Positions 1 to 13,102 of a stretch of 33,466 nt of DNA are shown piece after piece (the first letter of the stretch is position 1; each line of letters starts with the position of its first letter). The notes under the pieces are model-generated. The model saw nothing but the letters and a program-made list of their open reading frames with translations, was not told the DNA's origin and searched no databases. The stretch comes from Chara braunii (Eukaryota > Streptophyta > Charophyceae > Charales > Characeae): assembly GCA_003427395.1 (NCBI GenBank), contig BFEA01000272.1:361834-395299 (forward strand), given 5' to 3'. The position numbers and the translations under genes were made by a program.

Positions 1-82
<82 letters not shown>

Positions 83-91
83 GGGGGGGGG
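1..91. repeat. (AG)n microsatellite and poly-G
   Basis: An uninterrupted AG dinucleotide run from the window edge to about 72 passes into about 20 consecutive G. The repeat is truncated by the window start, so its length is unknown. Confidence 0.97.
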
Positions 92-561
92 AGAGGGGTT
101 GACACAAGAATATGCTCGCCTTTCTAATTTTCAACAGGTTGCAGCTGGCAGCTGCTGTACAGCATTGAAATCCAACATCATAATTGAAATCCATGATGAT
201 CCTTCAATTTATATCCATATTTATTATTTTTAGCATCGAGTATTTACATGGCAACTACATTGAGTTCTCTTTTTCAAGTTGGCTTATCAACTCTTCAGAT
301 GCCAACCCGTGCCACTACTTTTTTTTTCTGTTTTTTTTCCCTTTTTTTCCTTTTTTTTTGTACAGAGTTATTATATCTGTGTCCAGCTTTGAATGAAGGT
401 GTGGAAATTTCATTACCTATTACTATGATATTTGGAAAATTTGCAAAATACACCCATAAGTTGAGATATGTGCCAAAATGCCCCTGAAAGATGTGGGTAG
501 AGCGGAATGCCCCTCTGACAAAAAGAAAAATTTGTGAAATACCCCTTGCGTCATCAGTAGG
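92..561. other. Unassigned AT-rich stretch
   Basis: No gene is recognised here. There is a T-rich tract at 318-359. Between 440 and 545 a short motif resembling AAATGCCCCT recurs about four times, which looks like degenerate repeat DNA. Short open frames lie in low-complexity sequence and are not believed. Confidence 0.5.
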
Positions 562-1862
562 GTGGCTTGCGACTCCTTCATTCGTCCCAAGCACGAAGCG
601 GGACCGGGTAATTTGGACTCAACCACTCAAGTCAAACCCCTCTCCATGCAATGGCTAAAGAGATTGATAGTCACCCCACATCTCTCATGGAGGGAGCTAG
701 CCTTAGGACAAACCCGACAGCTAGCTCCCCAAACCACCCACACGATTGACCCACTCGCACGGATTGAGGACCTCATCTCGGCACTCTCTCGTGCACACAA
801 CCATCTGCAAGAGCAAGGGGAGAGAGGAGCGGCCATGCAGGATATGGCTAAGGATGACTTTTGGATTCCCTTGCTAAAAACCTGGCGGCAGGTACCGCTC
901 CCCGATTCCTCCCCCCCTTTCTCGGTTTGAGGAGGTCCTCCGCCATCCCCTTTTCGGCAATCGTTGGCTCACATACTGCCAAGGATGTGTATATTGGAGC
1001 TCGCACCCCCCTGGGGCTAATTGGGTGAAGCACGGGTTGGTGAGGGTGGGTGACATGTCGGACCAGGGCACAAAGGACGGGCCATCAGAACCGCAACTGC
1101 ACGTCGTCCTGAGATAATATGCCCATGGGGTCTCAAATAGCGTAGAGGAACTGGAGTTCTCGATTCCACTTGCTTGGGTCATCTTATTGCCAAATGGACC
1201 GACACTTGTAGAGCCGGGTTGGGTAGCAGTGAAAGGTGAGGCAGGATCCCTCAGCGTTGGCAATGTTGTGGAAGCCATGCCGGAAGGAGTTCGGGTCGAT
1301 CTCTGCGAAAGAAACATGGATAACTTTGTGGTCATATTTCGCCCAAACTGAGTAGAATGGGTAGATTGGGAGGCTCTCTACAGAATCTGGGTCCTCTGGA
1401 CTCAGTTCGACTCCGGCCGGATCACCTACGGCCCGGAAACACCTCTCTCAGGCCTACCCCTAGATCCTTTGGAATGGACCTGGAGGTCAGGTGAGTCCCG
1501 GCGCTCATACACCCTCCAGAATCTTGCCGTGAAACCAACCTATTTGTTGCTCAGACCTCAGATGGACGTGCGGGTAGTGGCTTGGTGCTAACATGGCGGT
1601 GGTGGGACAAAATCTGGAGGCAACTGGGCACAGGACTCAACTGGCCTTGGAAATCCTGGTTGGAGCATGGCAGCTGCCTAAGCCTTACAGTTTTGCAGAA
1701 AACCCCTTTTCCCTGGCAGAAAGGCGGTGCTTTGGGGACTGTGGTGGAAACGCTGTATACGTGCCCTGGAGGGAGTGTGTCTAGCTGGGGAAGAAGTGGC
1801 AGAAGTAATCTAGCAATTCATTCAAGCAGAGGTGCACGCCCGATGTTAGAAAGCACAAAAGA
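562..1862 (+). pseudogene. LINE-like ORF2 C-terminal relic
   Basis: This is a decayed protein-coding stretch that reads as the post-RT end of a plant-type non-LTR retrotransposon ORF2. The frame at 562-919 passes, via a +1 shift near the C run at 911-917, into a frame reading RFEEVLRHPLFGNRWLTYC and then VKHGLVRVGDMSD. That matches the usual layout 'PLFGN ... W ... G(L/I)xxVGDL'. Stops follow at about 1115 and 1350. Further on come DKIWRQLGTGLNWPWKSWL and AVLWGLWWKRC, which resemble the last LINE blocks before the ORF end. The Cys/His module usually found between these blocks is not visible and may be deleted. No RT catalytic core lies in the window. The family call is by eye and moderate; the pseudogene status is clear from at least one frameshift and several stops. 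Confidence 0.45.
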
Positions 1863-2646
1863 AAATACATACCTTATACCCCCAGAAGAAGGACATTAAG
1901 AACGAAATCAATAAATTCTGCTCTGACTGCCTGGCGGGGACACGCACGGTTACTGGGGAGGACTGATGCCAGGGGGCAACAATAGCAGATGGCGGAAAAC
2001 CATGAAGAGGAGACAAATGGCTAAGAAAAAGAGGGGAAGAGATGATCAGGACAAGGGGGAGATGGAATTAGGGAGGACCCTCCTTGTCCTGGTTTATGAA
2101 CGAGAGGGATGGAGAAGAGAGGGCATGAACAACGGCAGCCGATGAGATCAGCGACCAGACCATCAAAGAGTGAAGAGAGAGAGAGAGAGAGGAGAGAGGG
2201 GGGGGAGGGGGGGGAGGGGGAGGTGGAGGATAAGGACGAGGAGACGGACAAGGAGAAGGGCGAGCATTGATGATGAGCATACGCAGGGCGGTTAGCATAT
2301 GGAGGCCAGAGGGGGATCCCGGCAGCAGAGGCAAACTAATACCTAGAAGGTGGACGAGTTCCCTATTACTATCCCGTCCACCTTCAAAACTTTCCTAATT
2401 TTGGAGTCTGAGATACCGGCAGTCGGATCCCATCATCCCGACAGTCAAAGCATAAGCGGTAGACAACATAGGCAGAACCAAGATGCACAGCACGGCGAGA
2501 AGGTGTACAAAACTTCCAACTGCAAACAACAACTTGTCAAGTCGGCCCCACACGAGACCTTGCATCGGCCCCTTCCTTGCTTCAACCACGTTTGCAATAC
2601 CGTACTACTCTTCCTTCCTATGCTCCTTCCCCCCCTCCTCTCATGA
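1863..2646. other. Unassigned, with purine tract
   Basis: No supported gene. A strongly purine-biased segment at about 2165-2260, GA-rich then G-rich, is microsatellite-like and creates long spurious open frames on the opposite strand. The remainder to 2646 shows nothing recognisable. Confidence 0.5.
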
Positions 2647-2998
2647 ACTGACATTTCGTTAAAACTGACTTTTTTTTTTAATTCACGAAATTGAGCGTAC
2701 GAAAAAACAGTATTTCTTAGCATTTTTTTGTCCCCATTACGTCGGACTATGTGATGCTTGGGCGTAGTGACGAAGCTCGATGATTGGACCCTCGGATGTA
2801 TTTTGACGGAACTTAACATTGAGGTACATCAGATAGTCAAAGTGAGATAACCACTTTCTCACCGAATGAGCAATGAAATGAGGTACATCAGATAGTCAAA
2901 GTGAGATAACCACTTTCTCACCGAATGAGCAATGAAATTTTGACTAAGTCCACTTTGTGACTTCAGAAAAAAAATGTCAGTTTTAACGAAATGTCAGT
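2647..2998. mobile_element. MITE-like element, 23-bp inverted ends
   Basis: A 352-bp non-coding unit is bounded by perfect 23-bp terminal inverted repeats, 2647-2669 and 2976-2998, beginning ACTGACATTTCGTT. Poly-T/poly-A lies just inside each end. CATG occurs one or two bases outside the ends (2642-2645 and 3000-3003) and could be a 4-bp target duplication, but the offset makes this unsure. The interior holds a perfect 59-bp tandem duplication at 2821-2938. No transposase is present, so it would depend on a partner element. The superfamily is not assignable from these ends. Confidence 0.75.
2821..2938. repeat. Perfect 59-bp tandem duplication
   Basis: Two identical adjacent 59-bp copies, 2821-2879 and 2880-2938, lie inside the MITE-like element. 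Each copy can form either of two overlapping hairpins, GTGAGA/TCTCAC or AAAGTG/CACTTT. Absence of differences implies a recent duplication or assembly stutter. Confidence 0.95.
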
Positions 2999-3035
2999 GC
3001 ATGCCCCACTTCTGCTGCCTCCTCTCGCCCTCTTT

Positions 3036-3417
3036 CACACACACACACACACATCCCTATACACGGATGCTCTCTTCCTCCTCAGAGTTTGCGTGCAAGC
3101 GCACGATCGAGGGCAAGGGAAGACGGCTCCAATGAAGTGCACTCACTCGGGACCGCACAAGTGCGCTGTTCTAAGTGCATGCGTGTGCTTCTATGTGAGG
3201 ATTCGCCACGACTGTGTGCACATGCACACAAATCCTCACATAGAAGCATGCACATGCACTTGAATCCCCTCATAGAAGCACACACATGTGCAGCCCTGGG
3301 TGCGCACACTTCATCGGTATCGTTTCCCCTTGCGTTAGATCGCGCGTGTGCACACAAACACAGGGTAGGAAGTGTGCATCCGTATAGAGGGATGTGCGTG
3401 TGTGCGTGTGTGCGTGC

Positions 3418-3463
<46 letters not shown>
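3036..3463. mobile_element. Foldback element with CA/GT termini
   Basis: The segment is an imperfect long palindrome. The left edge is (CA)n at 3036-3053 followed by CACATCCCTATACACGGATG. The right edge is the inverse of this near 3380-3395, followed by GT-rich sequence and pure (GT)n at 3422-3462. Inside, AAGTGCATG and a perfect 17-bp arm (3187-3203 with 3231-3247) pair around a short loop. A further related copy of the arm follows at 3262-3290. Nothing coding is supported; the open frames across it are palindrome and microsatellite artefacts. Confidence 0.65.
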
Positions 3464-4499
3464 TTAGAGCAGCGAGCACGACGAGATGGAGACTGCAGCA
3501 GCATTCTCAGCAGCGTTCTCCGCAGCGGCGCATCAAAAACTGTACTTCAGATTCAAATTTTCTGGCGCGTCAATGCTGCAAAGGACTGGTGCAATGGAAC
3601 CGGTGGTCCAAAAAGGTCGTCTCGGAAAGTTGCACCCCCTGCTGACAGGGGCCTGCAGAAAAGTTCAGTGGGCCCAGGGGCACAACAGGATAAGTAGGCC
3701 GTCAGAGGGTTGTGACGCAAATATATTGAACTTGAGGGGCGTGATGCAAAATTTCCCTTGTTTTTTCTTTCCGAAAACACAGTTTATAATGAAATAAAAT
3801 TCCACTGGGGGTCGGGGACCTCACAATTCTACCCGATGTGTAGTGGGGCCATTACCCAGCTTCGGCTTTGCTGGAAACCGGGTCCAGTGTCCCAACAGGA
3901 AACTCGTTTTGGCCAAACTTAACCTGAACCTAAATAGATCTGTAAACTCAAGGAAGTCCGAACTGCCTAGACGGGTTTCCCACTGCACACCCTCCCAATG
4001 ACAACAACATTCACAATGGATACAGTTCAAGCTTGCTTCCTACGCTACTTATCCTAGCTACAAGTGAATAACGTTCCCACGACTGGTGGTCACACTCCCA
4101 CTGCCTCCGTAATGCCACTGCCCGCAGAAGCTATGGTATCTCTCATGCCATATTGTTCATGAGAGGATAACAAAAATTGTTTTCCATAATGTTTTATCGA
4201 CTCAGGGGAACTACCACACTAAGATGCAACCCTTTAGTAAGCACAGACAGACGAACTCTACTACATAGAAGCCAAGACTACAACAGATATTCCCTTTTTT
4301 TTTTTTTTTTTACCTGTCAAATCTGGACAGGACTTGAAAACGAAAACAAGACAATTTGGGCAGGACGGCCTTTTAGCCCTTTTTTATTGCCATTATAGTA
4401 ATACGGGGAACCCCGTAGCAGCCACATCCGTGCTCAAGCCTCCAACGAGGGAACATGTGGAAGCTGCACCCATCAGCAGGTGGGCAATACCGGCCAGGT
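3464..4499. other. Unassigned
   Basis: No gene is recognised. A 17-base T run lies near 4292-4310. The short frames here have no recognisable domain and no supporting context. Confidence 0.5.
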
Positions 4500-4600
4500 G
4501 TCTGCCGGTAGCATCAGGACCGAACTTCTTCGATGGGCCAGTCGCCGTGCCTGCCTTCCGGTCCCCTCCCCTTATGAACATCAGCAGTCTCTGCTAAATG
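4500..4600 (+). repeat. Dispersed relic, copy related to 30127-30230
   Basis: About 100 bp, starting GTGTCTGCCGGTAGCATCAG, is clearly similar in reverse complement to 30127-30230. Translation is partly conserved between copies, with AGSIR followed by SPYExQQS, so an old coding repeat is likely. Function is unknown. Confidence 0.6.
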
Positions 4601-5277
4601 CCACTCAGGGGGGCCAACGGCCTATCTCTAGGTGGTGGGCGCCAAGCATGCCCAGGAAGGTACATGAGGCCACGTGCTTCTAAATTGAAAGCACCAAAAC
4701 ATTGAAGTTACACTGGGATATCGCGAGATACTACGAATCATTGTAATCCACCTCTGCATATAGCCTATACAGATGGCCAGATACCCAACTCAGAACTCCA
4801 AGTAGATAACGTGAGAGCTGGAACGAAAAGGGTCCAATCTCTATGTATGCACTGTTTCACCCTGTCTCCTCCCTCAGACAAGGTGCCCTCGTCAAGAATC
4901 TACATAAGTCATATTTCCGCCCAGATGCAGTCATGATGAGCGTGAATTGTGTGCGAGAGTACTCTCTTGACCGCCGCACAGCAGCAGAAACATTAAAGAA
5001 GGAAAAATAGAAAACTTACTCGTAGCTCCCCCCTCCTTCACCCCCCCCCCGCTCTCCCTCTCTCTCTCTCTCATGCGCTCGACAAGACAGAAGCAGAGTA
5101 GCACAAGAAGAATGTCATCCCACTGTGCTCTGCTCTAGACAAGACATATGCAGTGCAGTGCAGCATTTAGGCAGTGTGCTGCTCTACAGAGTACTACACG
5201 ATAGTTATGGCCTGACTCGAGCAGTCACCATTCAACATCTGGACCGATCCATTCAGACTGCTCCAAAATTTAAAATT
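4601..5277. other. Unassigned with C/CT tract
   Basis: No gene is recognised. A C run at about 5040-5050 is followed by short (CT)n at 5057-5072. The motif GCAGTG repeats a few times near 5150-5180. Confidence 0.5.
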
Positions 5278-5970
5278 TGCTGCCCTAAGGCTGCGGTATA
5301 GTAGGCTTCGGCGTCTGTGTCAAGGTGGCACATTTTCAGCAGCGGGGGACCAACGCACAAGTGGGTTGTAACGGACTGAAAGTTGTTGGGGGACCGGTCC
5401 ACCACGTTTTTACGGACCACCTACAGCTATCGCACATAGAATCAGCACAGTAGCAAAATTGGAGGACCGGTCCTCCCTTGCATGTGAACTGTGAGGGCCC
5501 AGGCATTGAGGCCCGTCTTCTCAAAACAGGGAGGTCAACGATGGGAAGACGGGGGAAGGCGTAACGAAACAGGCGTTTTGCACGAGGCAACTTCGATGAT
5601 TTTTTGTGATTAGAGGAATTCGCAGAAAAATCTGAAAATTAGAAATTACATGGATTAGGTCTTGGTCTTCCCAAACAAAACATCAGAAAATTTTCAAAAA
5701 GTCATTAAGACCACAAAATAATTGCCACGCCGATTTGACCCATATTCCCTTTTTGCCACTCAGCCATGTGTGGGCCAACGAAAAAGTACTCCAACTTCAG
5801 TGATTTTTTGCGCTCAGAAGAATGCATGAAAAAAGCTGAAAATTGCAGTGTTCATAGATTTTGTTGCGATTCTTTCCAGGAAAATTATTAAATAAAATTT
5901 AAGAAAATCATTCCAACTGCGAAATAGATCGTGGCTGCAATTTAACCCATATTCGAATTTTGTCATTCAG

Positions 5971-6048
<78 letters not shown>

Positions 6049-6107
6049 CCCCCCTCTGTACGCGCACTTAGTCTTATTGCTTTGGCTTCCTTAGGGCTGC
6101 GTTCCCC
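5278..6107 (+). repeat. CT-associated repeat family, copy 1
   Basis: The copy begins GCTGCCCTAAGGCTGCGG and, after (CT)n at 5971-6046, ends near 6091-6107 with CCTTAGGGCTGCGTTCCCC. The inverted GCAGCCCTAAGG ends suggest a non-autonomous element. The body is homologous to 6178-7060 in the same orientation, with shared GGTGGCACATTTTCAGCAGC and CACTCAGCCATGTGTGGGCC. No coding capacity is believable. Confidence 0.7.
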
Positions 6108-6177
6108 GCGCCCACACGGCAGACAATTATGCCACAAGCCAGACCCTACTGGTGCTATTCGCATGCTAAGATTGTTC

Positions 6178-8584
<2,407 letters not shown>

Positions 8585-8936
8585 GATCCTCACGGGTGGC
8601 CATCACTACAGTCAAGAACCTTGAGCACATGTCTCTTTTGGCGGGCCCGATCGGGTTCCTGCGTGTTTGGAATGCTGCTGAAATTCATCTATCCTACCCG
8701 TCTTCGTACCTCGGACCGAAGGGATCAACGTGCATGAAAGCCAGTGGGTGCTTAACCCACAAGGCAGAAGAAACCTGAGTGGTAGGGACCACCTGCAGGT
8801 GCACCAACGGCCAGCCACTATTGTGAGAGGTTTGAGTGCGAACATGCCTATTGGGGCGAAACTGACAAAGGTGGAGGAGAAAATGGACATGGCAAAGGGG
8901 GAAACTCATAACTTACTGGATTCCTATCAAAATTAA
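8585..8936 (+). pseudogene. Decayed repeat coding relic (RNLSG family)
   Basis: Two overlapping frames, broken by a frameshift near 8725, align with a minus-strand copy at 30395-30690. The first part reads VAITTVKNLEHMSLL here and QAVTTVEDLELRLL in the other copy. The second part reads QWVLNPQGRRNLSGRD here and RWVISPRGGRNLSGGN there. Conservation of protein sequence beyond DNA identity points to a once-coding transposon ORF. No known family is recognised. The frame after 8730 has no ATG at its start, consistent with a broken gene. Confidence 0.5.
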
Positions 8937-8980
8937 GTGGGGGAAAGCGCTAAACTGGGGTTTTAGGGGCTGGCGACACC

Positions 8981-8998
8981 AGATCTGAGGTCAGATCT
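8981..8998. other. Perfect 8-2-8 palindrome
   Basis: AGATCTGA and TCAGATCT are separated by GG. A related half-site occurs near 19727. No function is assigned. Confidence 0.6.
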
Positions 8999-9440
8999 AG
9001 TATAAAGCTAGTAGAAGAAGAGATAGGGGAAAAAAGAGTGCGCAGGAGGTGTCGGGTTGAAGTTGAAACGAGGAACGAAGTGAAAAGCAAGATGGGAAAA
9101 TGGTGTATGTCGCCCGATTCCTAACGAAATTGGGCGAATGAGGAGTCAAAATGGGGGTTTTGAAACGGTTTGAACAGATGGCCATGCCAGGTTTTGGGTT
9201 TGATGAGTGGTCTGAGCGCTATGATGCAGGGAGGTTGCGCGCGGGGTAATGTGCGTTGAAATAGCGAAGAGTGGAGCAGTGTATTTTTTCATTGTTCAGA
9301 TGACACGAAGAGGACAACGGACTGCAAGGGCGACGAGGTGAGTTGGGGAGGGTGGAAAATGATATAAGAGAGGGAGAGAGAGAGCAACCACTACTTCTCA
9401 GTTATCCTCCTTGCTTGGTGGCTGCCTCCTTCGTAGTGGA
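8999..9440. other. Unassigned
   Basis: Nothing recognisable apart from a short GA run at about 9368-9385. Confidence 0.5.
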
Positions 9441-10078
9441 TGGATCTTCCCATGTTCTAGCGGAAGATTCATTCTCATTTTGCACATCCGGTGAATAGTG
9501 GAGCGGGGGCAATGCAGCCCCTTGTGCTTGTTCTCATCGTCGTTCCCCACTCTTGTTCATTGTTGTGCCCGACCTTGTCTGGTAATTGCACTGTCCATCG
9601 CGCTCATCCGGGTCGTTGCTTTCAAATTGGTGATTGTGCTCAAAGTGGTGATTGTCGTGTTGTGTGTGACTAGAACGATGCTCGTGATCGCTGCTGCCGC
9701 GGTCCCGGCCTCACCTGTAGTGGTGGTCTCGTTCGCTGGTTATGTTTCTTTCCATGTTCTAGTGGAAGATCCATTCCCAATTAAACTAGGAGATCGTCGA
9801 TGTGTTGCCTATGGATTGCCGAGCTGTTTGCTGTGTGCTCGCCATCATCCGTCTATGAGTAACTATTCGTGATCGCAGAAGGTTTCGTTGGTCATGATCA
9901 TCCTGCCCATCTTGATCGTTATGGCCATTACGATTGATTGTGTCGTGGTGATTGTTCACCTTGCAGTGTTGGATTTTCCTCTCATATGTCTGAATCTGGT
10001 CATTTATGTGTGACCCAGTGCGAGCAAGTGGGGAGAGGCTATGGGGCGAGGTGGTAACGGCCAGGCTGAACGAACCCG

Positions 10079-10137
<59 letters not shown>

Positions 10138-10243
10138 NNNNNNNNNNNNNNNNNNNNNNNNNNNNNNNNNNNNNNNNNNNNNNNNNNNNNNNNNNNNNNN
10201 NNNNNNNNNNNNNNNNNNNNNNNNNNNNNNNNNNNNNNNNNNN

Positions 10244-10306
<63 letters not shown>

Positions 10307-10420
10307 TACCTCAGAGAACTAGCAACACGGTATGGAACGACAGTCAGATTGTTGTGCTACAACTGCAATGCATCATCCCATGTTATAGTGGAAGATTCAT
10401 CCTCTTTTGTCCGTTTGGTA
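9441..10420 (+). repeat. Degenerate repeats sharing CATGTTCTAGTGGAAGATTC
   Basis: A module beginning CCATGTTCTAGxGGAAGAT recurs near 9449, 9753 and 10379 (here CATGTTATAG). It is followed in two copies by a GxGGGGGC segment and TCATCGTC-like sequence. The third copy lies beyond the assembly gap. Open frames through the area are low complexity and partly made of gap characters. Confidence 0.55.
10081..10302. repeat. (GT)n, assembly gap, (AG)n
   Basis: (GT)n at 10081-10137 runs into about 106 ambiguous bases (10138-10243), then (AG)n to 10302. The gap joins two different dinucleotides, so true length and continuity are unknown. Confidence 0.97.
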
Positions 10421-10750
10421 GGTAGTGGCACGGGGGCCCTGGTCATATTCGTCATCATCAGAGCGTGCCCACATTGTTCTCCCTCGTCCCAATCAAGCTC
10501 GTCACCTGTGTCCCGGCATTCTTCATCGCAGTTGCCAGCTCAGTCCAACCTGTTTAGGGGCTCATCGTCGGCCATCATGATCTTCGTGATCGGTACTATT
10601 TACCTGCGGATGTTGTTATCCATGCTGCTCGCTAATGTTGTGTGTCGTCGAGCTCGTCATCTCCATACTCTCAGCAATCTGCATTGTGGCGCGGTTCCAC
10701 TGAAGCTCCTCTCTAAAGTGCTAGGTCCTGTAGCACTTGCCTGCATCGTG

Positions 10751-10867
10751 GCCCTTAGCTCAATGGCGTAGTTATGAATCTTGTATGCAGCCCTCAGCTC
10801 AATGGCGTAGTTATGAATCTTGTATGCAGCCCTTAGCTCAATGGCGTAGTTATGAATCTTGTATGTA
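10751..10867 (+). repeat. 39-bp tandem repeat, three units
   Basis: Units start at 10751, 10790 and 10829 and each contains CTCAATGGCGTAGTTATGAA. They are nearly identical, with one or two differences. The unit is 13 codons long and leaves frames open on both strands, but no flanking coding signal supports a protein. Confidence 0.95.
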
Positions 10868-11149
10868 TCTGACCAAGATCTTGGGCCGAATACGGAGGAA
10901 GTTGAGCACAGGCAAAGGTAGGAGGAAAGAAAATGTGGCGACGAGGAGGAAAGAGGCGATGTCGGCGAGGTTGAATTGGATGGAAGTGGAGGAAGGAAAG
11001 TGTCAAGCAATGTGAACCTACCGCCTGCTTCACGTTGGTGATGCTGACACTTCGGTTAGAGCACAGTCAGAGAGGTGAGCAACTTACCTGGAGGCGAGAG
11101 TTCCGGTGTCGAGCGCACCGGCTCCCGCCTTATTCGCAAAAGGTGACAG

Positions 11150-11585
11150 CCCTCCCGGCCATGTCATGCAGGAGTCAAACAAAACAAAGTGAGATTCAAC
11201 TTAGGGACAACGCGTGAATAATCCCGTGAAACGCCGAAACGGGTGTGGTTGTGTAGTCGCCTTCGTCGCTCTGGTAAGATGCACCAGTCGTACTTGTCGC
11301 AGTCCCCTACGATAGGATAGGTTCCCGCGGGGCACAACTTATCTTCCTTAAGGGGTTGTGACCACCCTCAGGGGTGTATCACGACTGAGCTACTGACCGA
11401 CATGTGAAAGTTTTTACATGCAGTCGCAGAGGTAGATCAACCGAAAGCGTTTTCTCGCTTCTCTGCAGTATAGGAAACGCTTGGTTAAACGCTAAGTGGA
11501 CCCGAACGTCGTTCGTCCCCAAGGGCGTTGATCTCCTAAGTATGAAGCGGACGCCGATCGACTAGGGCGGTCTCAACCAAGCGTG
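11150..11585 (+). pseudogene. Coding relic, EPLRQDR family, copy 1
   Basis: Similar to 23850-24250 on this strand and to 31785-32060 on the other. Shared landmarks are TCAT/CACGCAGGAGT, CCCCTACGAxAGGATAGG, GGCACAACTTA, CATGCAGTCGCAGAGG and the terminal TCGACTAGG. In this copy the frame is broken several times: the part equivalent to the 31.8-kb protein reads HAVAEVDQPKAFS. It is the most decayed of the three. The family is unknown. Confidence 0.5.
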
Positions 11586-12362
11586 AAACCCACAATTAAA
11601 TCCTAGTGCTTTAAACATTAGCAAAAAGAAATGATAATAACCCCATTGAATTATATAAAAACGAATCGATTGTAGCTGACAGGAAACTATCAAATATGAT
11701 ATGATAAAAGAAAGAATTTGAAACATCATATGGTACATCCAATGATGCAAAATTTAAATAAAGACCCGACCACCTCGGGTCGAACTCGATAGCAAAAAAA
11801 ACTGTATATTGAGTCACCAACGAAAAGTTAGGTTCGACAGTAACCTCGACGCAACTCACAAGGTAGTCGGGCTACCTTAGTTTTAACTTGATAAGATGAG
11901 CCGCCAAAGCCATTCATTCCACCTACTACTGACCAAAGATTAGGCACACACACACCCGTCTCCATACAGTTATAATCTTCTTGGATGGCAGGCCGCTTTG
12001 CGAATGATTCTTGATCAAGTGCATTACTTGAAGTGTTGCACGTCTCTCCCTCTAGGAAGCGGTCTAGGGTACTCCTCCTCGGCCGAGCACAAAGCTCGAA
12101 TCTCAGAAGTAAGGCCATCTCCACCGAATCGGCAGAGTACCGCTTCATAGAACGGTCCACTCTCGGTCGATAGTCGGACGAACTCCAGATGCTTCCTAGA
12201 GAAATAGAACGTATTCAACACAAGTAAGTTTCAATTGTTCTCATTTTTCGTAAGCTCAAGGTAACTTAGACGAAAAGAGTCAAAGGAGATGGAGAACGAT
12301 AATTATTTAGACAGGTATAGGTAGTAGATAAAATCATTTGGGATAGAAAGGGTCAACCTCAA
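11586..12362. other. Unassigned 5' flank of retroelement
   Basis: No gene is recognised. A clean hairpin GACCCGA/TCGGGTC with a 5-nt loop lies at 11763-11781. No obvious target duplication matching the right flank after 17908 is seen at 12345-12362. Confidence 0.5.
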
Positions 12363-12982
12363 GAATTTGGACCAGGTTTGTCCTTTTGTTTCCGGTAGTG
12401 TACTTAGACCAGGTTTGTCCAATTTTTTGTTGGTTTTGGTCTTTGTTTTGTTTTGTTTTGTCCGAGCAGTGTATTCGGGAGTCGTACTTTGGATATTCGA
12501 ATACGCAGTACCTTGCTCAGGTCCTGTATCTTGCCAACTAGGCGGTAGGATACAGAATGTTGGGCCCGCCTTTTCTGAACGTTTCCAAATGCCACGGCCC
12601 AGGACGATTTCCCATGATGGTTTCGATCCTGCGCGGCTGGCGTACAGTTTGTTTACGCATTTTTGGTTTTTCAGAAGTCTGATTCCTTTTGACTTTCCTT
12701 AAATAGTGTAGCGATTAGTGTGGTACTCCTCTTTCGCCGTAGCGGCGTCGGCATGACCGAGGGAGAGAAACTTTATGGTGAGAAGTTGGGGCGGTGGATG
12801 GTCATGACCGCTTCTTTCATCAATCTTCAGCGTCATCGCTAACCTTTTTGACCGCCACAGTTGACCCTCACTGGTTAACGTGGCTGTTTTATATGAGCGG
12901 TTGCTTTTGATGAATCTACAACTGTGTATTGACTTTGACCAGATTGTTGTCCACTATGCTTTGCGTACAGTTTATTACTCCT
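12363..12982 (+). repeat. 5' pseudo-LTR of the Penelope-like element
   Basis: A direct repeat of 17305-17908, alignable end to end from GAATTTGGA to TTACTCCT. It carries about 15 bp (near 12600) missing from the 3' copy. It starts with two copies of a GACCAGGTTTGTCC motif at 12369 and 12406, and holds the palindrome GGTCATGACC near 12800. It ends about 120 bp before the chosen ORF1 start, so it is well placed to supply the promoter. Confidence 0.92.
12887..12897 (+). promoter_or_regulatory. Possible TATA element in 5' pseudo-LTR
   Basis: TTTTATATGAG sits about 205 bp upstream of the chosen ORF1 ATG and is preserved in the 3' repeat. It would place transcription start near 12920. This is position and sequence only; there is no direct evidence. 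Confidence 0.3.
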
Positions 12983-13102
12983 ACTATCAAGAGGCGTAAC
13001 CAATTGGGCGATTGTACCCAATGGAGGTGGTGGCCCAGCATCATAAGAAGTAACTACGAAGAACGATTTTCGAAGAAGTTGATTACAGAATTGGATTTCA
13101 AG

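Noticed and set aside
3082-3697. Overlapping 140- and 202-residue frames on both strands
   Set aside because: They run through a palindrome and (GT)n; His-Thr and Cys-Val repeats are microsatellite translations.
10006-10771. Frames of 93-228 residues through the gap
   Set aside because: Composed of dinucleotide repeat and unknown residues.
12363-12982. Hammerhead ribozyme in the pseudo-LTR
   Set aside because: PLE pseudo-LTRs often carry one. CTGAAGA occurs on the minus strand near 12820-12830 and GAAAC on the plus strand near 12765, but no proper stem II or matching core arrangement could be built.
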